Shown here: in pieces, positions 8,141 to 16,595 of the stretch
Numbering within the stretch: the stretch's first letter is position 1
Layout of the letters: every line of letters begins with the position of its first letter
Position numbers and translations under genes: made by a program
NCBI GenBank assembly: GCA_019114005.1
Contig: DXGH01000051.1
Coordinates: 20,853-84,852 of the forward strand
DNA from: Candidatus Acetatifactor stercoripullorum
GTDB taxonomy: Bacteria > Bacillota > Clostridia > Lachnospirales > Lachnospiraceae
Reading direction: 5' to 3'
DNA length: 64,000 nt
The notes under the pieces: generated by a model
Told to the model about the DNA's origin: nothing
What the model saw: the letters and a program-made list of their open reading frames with translations, nothing else
Database searches by the model: none

Positions 8141-8590
8141 ATGTTGAGACCTAGTATTTTTGGAGAAGATTTATTTGATGAAATGATGAGTTTTCCTTTT
8201 GGGGATGAATTTTTTGGGAAGAAGAATCCGTTGTACGGCAAGAATGCAAAGAACATGATGAAGACGGACGTAAAAGAGCTGGATGATGGCTATGAAGTAG
8301 ACATTGATCTGCCGGGCTTCAAGAAAGAGGAAGTAAGCGTTGAGCTGAAGGATGGTTATCTTACCGTTTCCGCAGCCAAGGGACTTGATAAGGATGAAAA
8401 GGATGAAAAGTCCGGAAGGTACATCCGCAGAGAGCGTTATGCGGGCAGCATGAGCAGGAGCTTCTATGTGGGTGAGAACGTGACGCAGGATGAGGTGAAG
8501 GCAAAATATGAGAATGGTATTTTGAGGCTGAGTGTTCCCAAGAAGGAAGCAAAGGCCGTTACCCAGAATAATTACATTGCCATTGAATAA
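8141..8590 (+). CDS. Hsp20 small heat-shock protein, copy 1
   Basis: ATP-independent holdase that binds unfolding proteins in the cytoplasm. The 149 residues contain an alpha-crystallin domain from about residue 40: MKTDVKELDDGYEVDIDLPG, a PGFKKEEVSVEL segment, and the GILRLSVPKK motif (A-x-x-x-N-G-I-L-x-L) that closes the domain. GGAGATATGACTT precedes the ATG. The next gene is a close paralogue 48 nt downstream, and both follow the CIRCE-controlled promoter. Confidence 0.95.
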   Translation: MLRPSIFGEDLFDEMMSFPFGDEFFGKKNPLYGKNAKNMMKTDVKELDDGYEVDIDLPGFKKEEVSVELKDGYLTVSAAKGLDKDEKDEKSGRYIRRERYAGSMSRSFYVGENVTQDEVKAKYENGILRLSVPKKEAKAVTQNNYIAIE

Positions 8591-8638
8591 AATCTGAATT
8601 GTGAAAGAAAATAGAGAGAAGAAAAGGAGAGATGACTT

Positions 8639-9091
8639 ATGTTGATGCCTAGTGTTTTTGGAGAAAATTTATTTGATGATGATTGGTTTAACTTCCCGTT
8701 TGAAAGCGAATTTTTCGGCAGGAAAAATCCCCTGTACGGCAAGCGCGCTCAAAACATTATGAAAACGGATATCCGCGAGACGGATGAGGGCTATGAGCTG
8801 GATATTGACCTGCCCGGCTTTAAGAAAGAGGAAATCAATGCAAAGCTGGAGAATGGTTATCTGACTGTTACCGCCTCCAAGGGGCTTGACAAGGATAAAC
8901 AGGATAAAAAGGGTAAATATATCCGTCAGGAGCGCTATGCAGGCAGCATGAGCAGAAGCTTCTACGTGGGCGAGAATCTGCGTCAGGAGGACATCAAAGC
9001 GAAATATGAGCACGGCATTTTGAAGCTGTGTCTGCCCAAGGAGCAGCCCAAAGCTGTGGAAGAGAACAAATATATTGCAATCGAAGGCTGA
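8639..9091 (+). CDS. Hsp20 small heat-shock protein, copy 2
   Basis: A 150-residue paralogue of the preceding gene, with the same start (MLMPSVFGENLFDDD), LPGFKKEEINAKLENGYLTV core and GILKLCLPKE end motif. Identity is high along the whole length including the N-terminal arm, so this is a tandem duplication. Even the ribosome-site context (GAGATGACTTATG) is shared. The two products may form mixed oligomers (inference). Confidence 0.95.
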   Translation: MLMPSVFGENLFDDDWFNFPFESEFFGRKNPLYGKRAQNIMKTDIRETDEGYELDIDLPGFKKEEINAKLENGYLTVTASKGLDKDKQDKKGKYIRQERYAGSMSRSFYVGENLRQEDIKAKYEHGILKLCLPKEQPKAVEENKYIAIEG

Positions 9092-9112
9092 GACTGATAC
9101 CTTAAAAAGTGA

Positions 9113-9153
9113 TTCCCTTGGGGAGGAGGAGACTTCTCCCCAAGGGAATTTTT
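9113..9153 (+). terminator. intrinsic terminator after the hsp20 pair
   Basis: TTCCCTTGGGGAG and CTCCCCAAGGGAA form a 13-bp stem, followed by TTTTT. Confidence 0.92.
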
Positions 9154-9176
9154 GTCTCGGGAATCAGATTTAAAAA

Positions 9177-9205
9177 TGGACTTTGGGAAAGCTTTTTTAT
9201 ATAAT
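9177..9205 (+). promoter_or_regulatory. promoter of the two-component system
   Basis: TGGACT at 9177-9182, 17-nt spacer, perfect TATAAT at 9200-9205, about 40 nt before the response regulator. Confidence 0.6.
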
Positions 9206-9245
9206 AGGCTTAAGATGTGTGTGATCAGAATACGGAGGGATGGCA

Positions 9246-9920
9246 ATGAGAATACTGCTTGCTGAGGATGAGAGAGATTTGAATCGTATCATCAGGCAAA
9301 AGCTTACATCGGACGGGTATGGTGTGGACAGCTGCTTTGACGGTCTTGAGGCTTTGGAGCATTTCAGAAGTATAACGTATGATGCAGCTATTTTAGATGT
9401 CATGATGCCGAAAATGGATGGCATCACATTGCTTAAGAAAATCAGGCAGGAGGGAAATCAGACGCCGGTGTTAATTTTGACGGCCAGAGATGCGGTATCC
9501 GACAAGGTGACCGGCCTGGACAGCGGTGCAAACGATTATCTTGTAAAGCCCTTCTCCTTTGAAGAGCTGGGAGCCAGGCTGCGGGCGATGACCCGCAGCG
9601 CCTTCGGAGAGTCGAGCAGCGTACTGGCTGTGGCGGATTTGACCCTTGACACCGCAACCCATGAGGTAAAACGGGCAGGCAGGGAGATCACTCTTTCGGC
9701 CAAGGAATATGCACTGCTGGAATACCTGATGTACAACAAGGGAGTAGTGCTGTCAAGGGAAAAAATTGAGGATCATATTTGGAATTACGACTATGAAGGC
9801 GGCACCAATGTGGTGGATGTATATATCAGCTATCTGCGCAAAAAAATTGACAGCGGCCATGAGACAAAGCTGATTCATACCCTGCGGGGCAGAGGCTACG
9901 TGCTGAAGGAAGGACTGTAA
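9246..9920 (+). CDS. OmpR/PhoB-family response regulator
   Basis: A DNA-binding response regulator of about 224 residues. The receiver domain (LLAEDERDLNRII at the start, phospho-acceptor Asp in AAILDVMMPKMDG, Thr in LILTARD, Lys in YLVKPFSF) is followed by a winged helix (LSAKEYALLEYLMYNKG to VDVYISYLRKKID and TLRGRGYVL). ATG 9240 overlaps the ribosome site; ATG 9246, 7 nt after GGAGG, is the better start. The stop abuts the histidine kinase start, so the pair is translationally coupled. The presence of the PepSY protein and LspA-like peptidase downstream hints at envelope sensing. Confidence 0.93.
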   Translation: MRILLAEDERDLNRIIRQKLTSDGYGVDSCFDGLEALEHFRSITYDAAILDVMMPKMDGITLLKKIRQEGNQTPVLILTARDAVSDKVTGLDSGANDYLVKPFSFEELGARLRAMTRSAFGESSSVLAVADLTLDTATHEVKRAGREITLSAKEYALLEYLMYNKGVVLSREKIEDHIWNYDYEGGTNVVDVYISYLRKKIDSGHETKLIHTLRGRGYVLKEGL

Positions 9921-11333
9921 ATGAAAAGACTGTCCATAAGATTAAAAGTGACCATTTGGTTTGCAGCGGCGTTATTTTTAAATGCCGTTTTGTTGTTCGC
10001 AGCCGTTTTGTCTGTGAGTAACTCTGTGATTCAAAAAACCATACGGGATAATCTGGTAGAGACGGTGATGGACAATGTGGACGAGATTGCGTTTTTTCAT
10101 GCCGGAGACATGAGCCGGTATGCAAACGACTGGGATCACTATATTGTTTACGGCAGCGGCTTTCTGGAGATTGATGATGATTTCCTTGACGCGGTAAACG
10201 GGGTATACACTTCACTGATGAATGTGGACGGCAGCCTGCTGTATGGAGAAAATCCGATTCTTAAGGGAACAGCGGGACTGGAGCTTTTGGATGGAGAGAT
10301 TCAGAGACTGCGGGTGGAAGGAACGCTGTACTATGTTTATGACAGAGAGCTTACAAGACAGGGGCTGGAGGGCTTATGGCTTCGCGGAATTGTGTCGGAA
10401 ACACAGGGAGAAGCACAGCTTTCCTCCATCGCCAGGCTTTCCCTGATTCTGCTTCCCACCCTGGCAATTCTGGCTGTTGTAGGCGGATACATGGTGGCGG
10501 GAAGGGCGCTTAAGCCCATTCAGAAGATTTCTGCGGCGGCGGCCCAGATACGCCAGGGAGGCGATCTGAAAAAAAGGATAGAGCTGGGCGAGGGCAAGGA
10601 TGAGCTTCATGAGCTTGCAGATAATTTCAATCAGATGTTTGAACGGCTGGATGACTCCTTTGAAGCGGAGAGACGTTTTACCTCCGATGCCTCCCATGAG
10701 CTGAGGACTCCCATGTCGGTGATTATGGCCCAGTGTGAATATACACTGGAAAAGCCAAGAAGTGTGGAAGAGTACCAGGAAGCGCTGGAGGTGATACACA
10801 GACAAGGCAGCAGGATGTCTGGGCTGATTCGGAACATGCTGGATTTTACAAGGCTGGAGGGTAAGGCGGAGAGCTTTGGAAGGGAGATTGTGGATTTATC
10901 GGAGCTTGCCGCGTCGGTCTGCGAGGATATGGCACTGGTCCAGGAGAAGGGAATCCGGCTGACCAGCAGCATCGAGGAAGGCGTGCTTGTGGAAGGTAAC
11001 AGAAGCCTGCTTTCCAGACTGCTTGTAAATATGATTACCAACGCATACCGCTATGGAAGGGAAAATGGAGAAATCCGGGTCACTCTGGAGGAGGACGAAA
11101 AGGAGATACGGCTTCTCGTGGCGGATAATGGAATCGGCATTGCCGACGAGGACCAGGAAAAAATTTTTTCCCGGTTTTATCAGGTGGACGCTTCCAGGAC
11201 AGGCAGAGGCAGCGGACTTGGGCTTTCCATGGTGCGGCAGATTGCCCAGTTTCACGGCGGGCAAATCACGGTAAAAAGCCGATTAGGAGAGGGAAGCTGC
11301 TTTATTTTTTCCATTCCGAAAAAAAATATTTGA
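9921..11333 (+). CDS. HAMP-containing sensor histidine kinase
   Basis: A 470-residue membrane sensor partner of the preceding regulator. TM1 spans about residues 11-33, followed by an extracellular domain of about 135 residues, TM2 near 173-195, a HAMP linker (GRALKPIQKISAAAAQIRQGG), a HisKA domain with His259 in SHELRTPMSV, and an HATPase domain with N (NMITNAYRYG), G1 (VADNGIGI) and G2 (GRGSGLGLSMV) boxes. The stimulus cannot be inferred from the divergent sensor domain. Confidence 0.93.
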   Translation: MKRLSIRLKVTIWFAAALFLNAVLLFAAVLSVSNSVIQKTIRDNLVETVMDNVDEIAFFHAGDMSRYANDWDHYIVYGSGFLEIDDDFLDAVNGVYTSLMNVDGSLLYGENPILKGTAGLELLDGEIQRLRVEGTLYYVYDRELTRQGLEGLWLRGIVSETQGEAQLSSIARLSLILLPTLAILAVVGGYMVAGRALKPIQKISAAAAQIRQGGDLKKRIELGEGKDELHELADNFNQMFERLDDSFEAERRFTSDASHELRTPMSVIMAQCEYTLEKPRSVEEYQEALEVIHRQGSRMSGLIRNMLDFTRLEGKAESFGREIVDLSELAASVCEDMALVQEKGIRLTSSIEEGVLVEGNRSLLSRLLVNMITNAYRYGRENGEIRVTLEEDEKEIRLLVADNGIGIADEDQEKIFSRFYQVDASRTGRGSGLGLSMVRQIAQFHGGQITVKSRLGEGSCFIFSIPKKNI

Positions 11334-11404
11334 TTCTAATGTTGTTTTAATATTTGGTTTTTATAATAGGAGTTACAAAAGGAAAGAAGAGGAGATGAGA
11401 CATT

Positions 11405-12265
11405 ATGAAATTCTTGAAAAAACTTTTTGCAACCCCTGTGAGAGCCATCATTACCTGCTTCTGTATGCTGGCGGTGATCTGCATTGTTGGAATCGTTGCA
11501 GCAGTAAGCGTGATTACGAACAGTATTGAAAGGCAGGCTGGACTGGAAGCATCCAGAAGCACTCAGACAGTAGTGGCAGAGCAGAATACGGCGGCAAATC
11601 AAAGCCAGCCGGAACAGAGCACCATTACCAGCCAGACTCAGGGCACAGATCAGAGCGCAGCAGACCAGGCTCAGACTGCTGCACAGAGCAGCACTACAAA
11701 CCAGGCACAGTCCTCGACTCAGAGCGGCACTGCAAATCAGGCACAGCCTTCCACTCAGAGCGCAGCTGCCAACCAGGCGCAGAGCGGCTCTCAGACAGCA
11801 GGCATTGGTCTGGAGGCCGCAAAGGAAATCGCCCTGGCGGATGCGGGACTGACTGCTGCTGACGTTACCTTTACCAAGGAAAGGTATGAGAGAGAGGATT
11901 TCGTATATGTATATGAGATAGATTTCTATACCTCCACGCAGGAGTATGACTATGAAATCAATGCAGATACAGGCGAAATTTACAGCAGGTCTGTGGAATC
12001 CTTCCAGACGGGAGCCCAGGTAAATACGGGCAGTGGGACAAATGCGAATCATTCCTATATTGGTGTGGATGCGGCAAAGTCTGCAGCGTTAAGCCATGCG
12101 GGAGTTTCCGCTGACAGCGCAACCTTTTCCAAGGCGAAGCTGGATAATGATGACGGACGCATGGAATATGAAATCGAATTCTATGCAGGTGGAATGGAAT
12201 ATGACTATACCATAGATGCCTTTGACGGCACAATTTTAGAGTATGACAGCGAGCGCTGGGATTGA
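11405..12265 (+). CDS. membrane-anchored double-PepSY protein
   Basis: A 286-residue protein with one N-terminal membrane anchor (about 17-40), an extracytoplasmic linker of roughly 75 residues made almost wholly of Gln, Ser, Thr and Ala with repeated AQSSTQSGTANQAQ-like units, and two C-terminal PepSY domains. Each PepSY unit begins IGLEAAKEIAL or IGVDAAKSAAL and ends with YDYEINADTGEI or YDYTIDAFDGTI. PepSY domains are associated with control of extracellular proteases and with sensing near two-component systems, which fits its position after the kinase. GAGGAGATGAGACATT precedes ATG 11405. Confidence 0.8.
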   Translation: MKFLKKLFATPVRAIITCFCMLAVICIVGIVAAVSVITNSIERQAGLEASRSTQTVVAEQNTAANQSQPEQSTITSQTQGTDQSAADQAQTAAQSSTTNQAQSSTQSGTANQAQPSTQSAAANQAQSGSQTAGIGLEAAKEIALADAGLTAADVTFTKERYEREDFVYVYEIDFYTSTQEYDYEINADTGEIYSRSVESFQTGAQVNTGSGTNANHSYIGVDAAKSAALSHAGVSADSATFSKAKLDNDDGRMEYEIEFYAGGMEYDYTIDAFDGTILEYDSERWD

Positions 12266-12284
12266 ATTTAGGAAAGGGCATACG

Positions 12285-12743
12285 ATGACAATCTTGGGCT
12301 GTTTGGGAATTATATCAGGTATTTTTTTGGGAGACCTTTGGATCAAAAATAAAGTGGAGAAGAGCCTGGCAGAGGGCGAAACCAGAGAATTGTTTGGGGG
12401 AAGGCTTCTGCTGCGCAGGCATCATAACAGAGGGGCGGCGTTGAATTTCGGAGAGCGAAAGCGTCCTGTGATCGCTGCCCTTTCTCTTCTGTTAACGGCT
12501 TTTGCCCTGGGAGCGCTGCTCCTTAGTCTGGGACAGAAGGGAAACGGGATGCTGAAAGCGGGATTGTCCCTGCTTGTGGGAGGCGCCTTCAGCAACACTT
12601 ACGACAGACTGAAAAGAAAGTATGTGGTGGATTATATCAGCTTTGGCGTAAAGTGGAAGGGACTTAGAAAAGTGGTGTTTAATGTATCGGATTTCTGCAT
12701 TATAATAGGCGCGTTGCTGGCGGCTTTTGGGGCCGGGCGGTAA
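12285..12743 (+). CDS. lspA: signal peptidase II-like membrane protease
   Basis: Lipoprotein signal peptidase family, cleaving prolipoprotein signal peptides within the membrane. About 152 residues with four hydrophobic segments. Family marks: the HNRGAALNFG block (N-x-G-A-A), GGAFSNTYDRLKRKYVVDYISF with the first catalytic Asp, and VFNVSDFCIIIGALL with the second. ATG 12285, preceded by AGGAAAGGG, is preferred over an in-frame ATG at 12243 that overlaps the PepSY gene. It is more divergent than a housekeeping LspA, so a second copy elsewhere is likely. Cotranscription with the PepSY gene is probable. Confidence 0.8.
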   Translation: MTILGCLGIISGIFLGDLWIKNKVEKSLAEGETRELFGGRLLLRRHHNRGAALNFGERKRPVIAALSLLLTAFALGALLLSLGQKGNGMLKAGLSLLVGGAFSNTYDRLKRKYVVDYISFGVKWKGLRKVVFNVSDFCIIIGALLAAFGAGR

Positions 12744-12811
12744 CGCGCCTGTTTGAATCGGTTTTTGAACAAACAGCCTTTGGCCAGTCAGCCCTTGAGA
12801 CAGCCTGCCCT

Positions 12812-13747
12812 TCAGGCTGTGATCAAAGTGCCTGTTTTCCCCTTTATGGCATCCTTGACACACTTCATGGAAGTGATGAGTACTCTGCCCTTTGGAACCT
12901 TTTGCAGATACTCCACAGCGGCTTCAATCTTGGGCAGCATGGTGCCTGCCTCAAACTGCCCTTCCGAGATGTATTGTCTGGCCTGATCAAGATTCATTGC
13001 AGAAATGGGTGTCTGATTCTGTGAGCCGAAATCTTTGTATACATGGTCTACAGAAGTCAGAATAATCAATTCGTCACAGGCAAGGTCTGCCGCAAGCTTT
13101 CCGGCGATGGCATCCTTTTCGATGACGGCGGAGGCTCCCTTCAGCGCGTTCTTCTGCTCGATAACGGGAATGCCGCCTCCTCCGCAGGCGATTACTACCT
13201 GATCAGCCTCGGCCAGGGTGCGGATGGCTTCGATTTCCACGATATCAATGGGCTTGGGAGCTGCTACCACCCGGCGGAAGCCTCTGCCGGGATATTCCTT
13301 CACATAATTGCCCTTTTTTAATTCGATCTCCGCATCCTCTTTGGACATATAACGTCCAATCACCTTGGTGGGCTCGTAAAAGGCCTCATCGTAGGGGTCC
13401 ACGGTGACCTGGGTCAGTATGGTGCTGACCGGTTTGGAAATGCCCCGGCTTAAAAGCTCCGCCCGCAGTGAGTTTTGAATGTCATAGCCCACATAGCCCT
13501 GACTCATGGCGGAGCACACGCACATGGGCGCCGGCGTGTAATCAATATACACCCGGCGAAGCTCTGTCATGGCCTTGTGGATCATGCTGACCTGGGGACC
13601 GTTGCTGTGGGTGATGGTCAGCTGGTAATCCTCCTCCACCAGATCGGCCAGGGCCCTGGCGGTTATCTTGACGGCGTCCCACTGCTCTGTGGTGGTGTAG
13701 CCGAGAGCGTCATGTCCAAGGGAAACAACTACTTTCTTCTTACTCAT
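12812..13747 (-). CDS. arcC: carbamate kinase family protein (YqeA/ArcC type)
   Basis: Converts carbamoyl phosphate and ADP to ATP, CO2 and ammonia in the cytoplasm. About 311 residues with ITHSNGPQVSMIHKAM, APMCVCSAMSQGYVGY, CGGGGIPV, GASAVIEKDAIAGKLAADL and TSVDHVYKDFG, all matching the amino-acid-kinase fold of carbamate kinases. The N-terminal ALGGNAL motif of classical ArcC reads SLGHDAL here, as in variants near purine or ureide catabolic genes (recall, not searched). GAGAGG supports ATG 13747 over 13768. Last gene of the nucleobase permease operon, suggesting energy recovery from purine breakdown. Confidence 0.85.
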   Translation of the reverse strand: MSKKKVVVSLGHDALGYTTTEQWDAVKITARALADLVEEDYQLTITHSNGPQVSMIHKAMTELRRVYIDYTPAPMCVCSAMSQGYVGYDIQNSLRAELLSRGISKPVSTILTQVTVDPYDEAFYEPTKVIGRYMSKEDAEIELKKGNYVKEYPGRGFRRVVAAPKPIDIVEIEAIRTLAEADQVVIACGGGGIPVIEQKNALKGASAVIEKDAIAGKLAADLACDELIILTSVDHVYKDFGSQNQTPISAMNLDQARQYISEGQFEAGTMLPKIEAAVEYLQKVPKGRVLITSMKCVKDAIKGKTGTLITA

Positions 13748-13828
13748 AGAAATACCTCTCTGTCTCATCTGAAAATCTGTAAATATGAAATAAGTATACC
13801 ATAATCTGAAAAAAGTGTATAGTGAAAA

Positions 13829-15157
13829 TCAGTCCGCCGCAAGCTGGCGTATTACCTGATCCAGCACCTGAAAATAGGTTTCAAAGGTTTTGCGGCAGCA
13901 GCCGGGGTTGTCTATGATGATTCCCTCGCTGCGAAGGCCCGTCAGGGCAAAACCCATAGCCATCCGGTGGTCGTCGTAGGTGTGTATTAGAGCGGGCTTC
14001 GGCGTGCCAGGCCATATGGTGATGCTGTCCTGATCCTCTCTGCAGCGGATGCCCATTCTGCCAAGCTCTGTACAGATAGCCTTCATACGGTCGCACTCCT
14101 GGAAACGGATGTGGCCAATGCCTGTGATGGTGGTGGGGCCGTCTGCAAAAGGGGCGATGGCGGCCAGAGTGATAGCCTGATCTGAGCAGGCGGACATATC
14201 AGCCTTGATCCCGTGAAAAATTCCCTGATCCGGCGGGGTCACTAAAATCCCATCCTCGGTATCTTTTACGCCGCAGCCCATCTGTTCCAGAATCTTTAGG
14301 AAAGCTACATCCCCCTGCAGAGAATGAAAATGCACATGGCTTGTGATTACGGGAATCCCAAGAAGAGGCGCTAAAGCATAAAAATAGCAGGCGGCGGACA
14401 CATCCGGTTCTATCCTGTAGTCAAGAGCCTGATAGCGCTGGCCCTTCTTAGTGAGAAAAAGCCCTGGCTTTGGCTGCAAAACCTGAACGCCGAACTGCTC
14501 CATCATTTTGCAGGTCATTTCGATGTAAGCCATGCCGTGGGAGCCTTCCACCTGAATGGAAAAATCCTCAGGGCAGAGGCAGGAGGAAATTAACAGGGCG
14601 CTTAAAAATTGGCTGCTGTGGCCGATGTGGATGGAAATGGAATTTTTGCCAAAGCCGTCTCCGCAAAGCGTGAAGGGGAAAAAGCCCCGCTCACCCTGAT
14701 AGGTGATTTTACATCCCAGCTCCTCCAGAGAAGAAAGAAGGGGAGCCATGGGGCGTCTGCGCATCTGCTCGGAGGCGTCCATATGGTAAATCCCCTTGGA
14801 AACGCCCAGACAGGCGGTGATAAAACGTGCCGCCGTACCTGCGCTTCCTACATACAGGGAAGCTTCCCCCTTGGGAATTTGGCCGCCCAGACCCGCTACC
14901 ATGATCTCACAGGCATCCTCCCGGGCCACAGCCTCAAAGCCCAGAGACTGGACGCACTTCAGAAAATGTCTGGAATCGTCGGAAAACAGCGCACCCCGAA
15001 GGATGGACTGACCGGAGGCCAGGGTGGCTAAGAGCAGCGCCCGGTTTGTAATGCTTTTGGACCCGGGGACGCTTACTGTAAGGGGACCCCGGAACGAATT
15101 GTTCCTGCCCTGAAGTATTTTATACAGGGCAGGAACAGGATAAACGGAAAAATCCAT
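13829..15157 (-). CDS. aroA: 3-phosphoshikimate 1-carboxyvinyltransferase (EPSP synthase)
   Basis: Joins phosphoenolpyruvate to shikimate 3-phosphate in aromatic amino acid synthesis. The 442-residue protein carries the expected motifs: VPGSKSITNRALLLA at the N-terminus, LYVGSAGTAARFITA (the LGNAGTA-type loop), and TYDDHRMAMGFAL near the C-terminus. It is isolated from other aro genes and sits 12 nt after a nucleobase permease, with GGAG before ATG 15157. Either the operon is a chance grouping or this copy has a specialised role. Confidence 0.93.
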   Translation of the reverse strand: MDFSVYPVPALYKILQGRNNSFRGPLTVSVPGSKSITNRALLLATLASGQSILRGALFSDDSRHFLKCVQSLGFEAVAREDACEIMVAGLGGQIPKGEASLYVGSAGTAARFITACLGVSKGIYHMDASEQMRRRPMAPLLSSLEELGCKITYQGERGFFPFTLCGDGFGKNSISIHIGHSSQFLSALLISSCLCPEDFSIQVEGSHGMAYIEMTCKMMEQFGVQVLQPKPGLFLTKKGQRYQALDYRIEPDVSAACYFYALAPLLGIPVITSHVHFHSLQGDVAFLKILEQMGCGVKDTEDGILVTPPDQGIFHGIKADMSACSDQAITLAAIAPFADGPTTITGIGHIRFQECDRMKAICTELGRMGIRCREDQDSITIWPGTPKPALIHTYDDHRMAMGFALTGLRSEGIIIDNPGCCRKTFETYFQVLDQVIRQLAAD

Positions 15158-15169
15158 AATAACTCCATT

Positions 15170-16561
15170 CTATTTTTCTTTTGGCTCACCGATGCTTAAG
15201 AGCAGATTTAAGAAAATTCCAAAGATAGCTGCTCCGGCAATACAAGGCACCTGAAGGCCAAAGAAGGGAATGTTGCCGCCGAAGGCATAGTTGCCGCCGA
15301 TGCCGATCACCATGATGGATGCAATTACGGCAATGTTTTTGGAGGAGAACATGTCCACCTTCTTTTCGATCATGATGGCAATACCCTGGGCCGCAATGGC
15401 GCCGAACAGATAGATTTCAAGACCGCCGATGACTGCAAGGGGGATGCCGTAGATGATCTGAATCAAAGGGGTAAAGAAGCTGATCACCATGGCAATCACT
15501 GCAGCAACTGCCAAAACAGCGGTGGAAAATACCTTTGTAATGGCCATGGTGCTGATGTTCTCTCCGTAATTTGTGCCTGCGGGACCTCCCACAAAGCCGG
15601 AAATCATGTCGCAGATACCGTCACCGATCAGGTTGCGGTCCAAAAGGTCCGCCAGGTTGTATTTCTTATCCTTCCCCTTGCGCTTTGCCACATCGTTCAC
15701 ATAAATGTCCAGCTGGTACATATGGGCAGTGGACTCAGGTATGGTGGCAATGGCGATGGGCATAATGGCCGCGCAGGCCGTCCATGACACCTTGGGAAGA
15801 GAAAAGGCGGGCACGGCAAAGATGGAGCCGTCTCCCAGCTTCCAGACAGATGCCTCTAAAGCGGCAGCGGGCATGGCCCGGAATAAGTTTACATCCATAA
15901 AAAAGTAGGCTATGGCTGCAAAAACACAGCCGGTCAGGGCTCCCAGAAGAAGGGGAAGCTGGCCCAGAAAGCCCTTTAGATATTTGGAATAGAGAATGGT
16001 GGAGATCAGTGTGATCAACGCAACCACCAGCCACCAGCTGCCTTCTGCAGTCACACCCTCTGTGACGGGAACGGCGTCGCTTAAGGCGTTGCCTGCAAGG
16101 GTCAGGCCAATGATCATGGCCACGGGACCGGTCACCGAGGCGGGCAGAATGGTTTCCACCGCCTTTCGCCCGCAGAAGCGAACCAGCAGTCCGGCGGCAA
16201 TGGAAATCAATCCCGAGAGAATAATGCCGAACTGAGCGTATTGAATGGCCTCCGTGGGAAGGATGCCGTCCACCTTGGTAAAGCCTTCAGCCGCACACAT
16301 GCTGGAAATAGCAGTCAGGTAGGCAAAGCTGGAGCCGTAATAAAGGGGGATTTTGCGTCCTGTTATGAGAATGAAAAACAGGGTGGCAAGTCCGCTGGCA
16401 AAAATAGTGGTGGAAACCTGAAAGCCGGTTACCAGAGCCACTGTTACCGTAGCAGGGAACATGACGATCACCTGCTGAAGAGCATAAAGAATCAGCTTCC
16501 CGGGGCTGGGACATTCATCCGGCAGATAGCCCACCGCTGTATGATTTTTTTCTTTTTGCAT
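15170..16561 (-). CDS. NCS2 uracil/xanthine permease
   Basis: A proton-coupled nucleobase importer of the inner membrane, 463 residues with about 14 hydrophobic segments. Family marks include TGFQVSTTIFASGLATLFF, IPLYYGSSFAYLTAI, PIAIATIPESTAHMYQLD (the Glu of the substrate site) and FVGGPAGTNYGENISTMAITKVFS. These match the UraA/PbuX-like branch. Cytosine, uracil and xanthine specificities cannot be separated by eye; the neighbouring AzgA-type permease and carbamate kinase suggest purine. AAAGGAG precedes ATG 16561. Confidence 0.88.
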   Translation of the reverse strand: MQKEKNHTAVGYLPDECPSPGKLILYALQQVIVMFPATVTVALVTGFQVSTTIFASGLATLFFILITGRKIPLYYGSSFAYLTAISSMCAAEGFTKVDGILPTEAIQYAQFGIILSGLISIAAGLLVRFCGRKAVETILPASVTGPVAMIIGLTLAGNALSDAVPVTEGVTAEGSWWLVVALITLISTILYSKYLKGFLGQLPLLLGALTGCVFAAIAYFFMDVNLFRAMPAAALEASVWKLGDGSIFAVPAFSLPKVSWTACAAIMPIAIATIPESTAHMYQLDIYVNDVAKRKGKDKKYNLADLLDRNLIGDGICDMISGFVGGPAGTNYGENISTMAITKVFSTAVLAVAAVIAMVISFFTPLIQIIYGIPLAVIGGLEIYLFGAIAAQGIAIMIEKKVDMFSSKNIAVIASIMVIGIGGNYAFGGNIPFFGLQVPCIAGAAIFGIFLNLLLSIGEPKEK

Positions 16562-16595
16562 GGAAGATATCTCCTTTTATAAATTTTGCGCGGGC

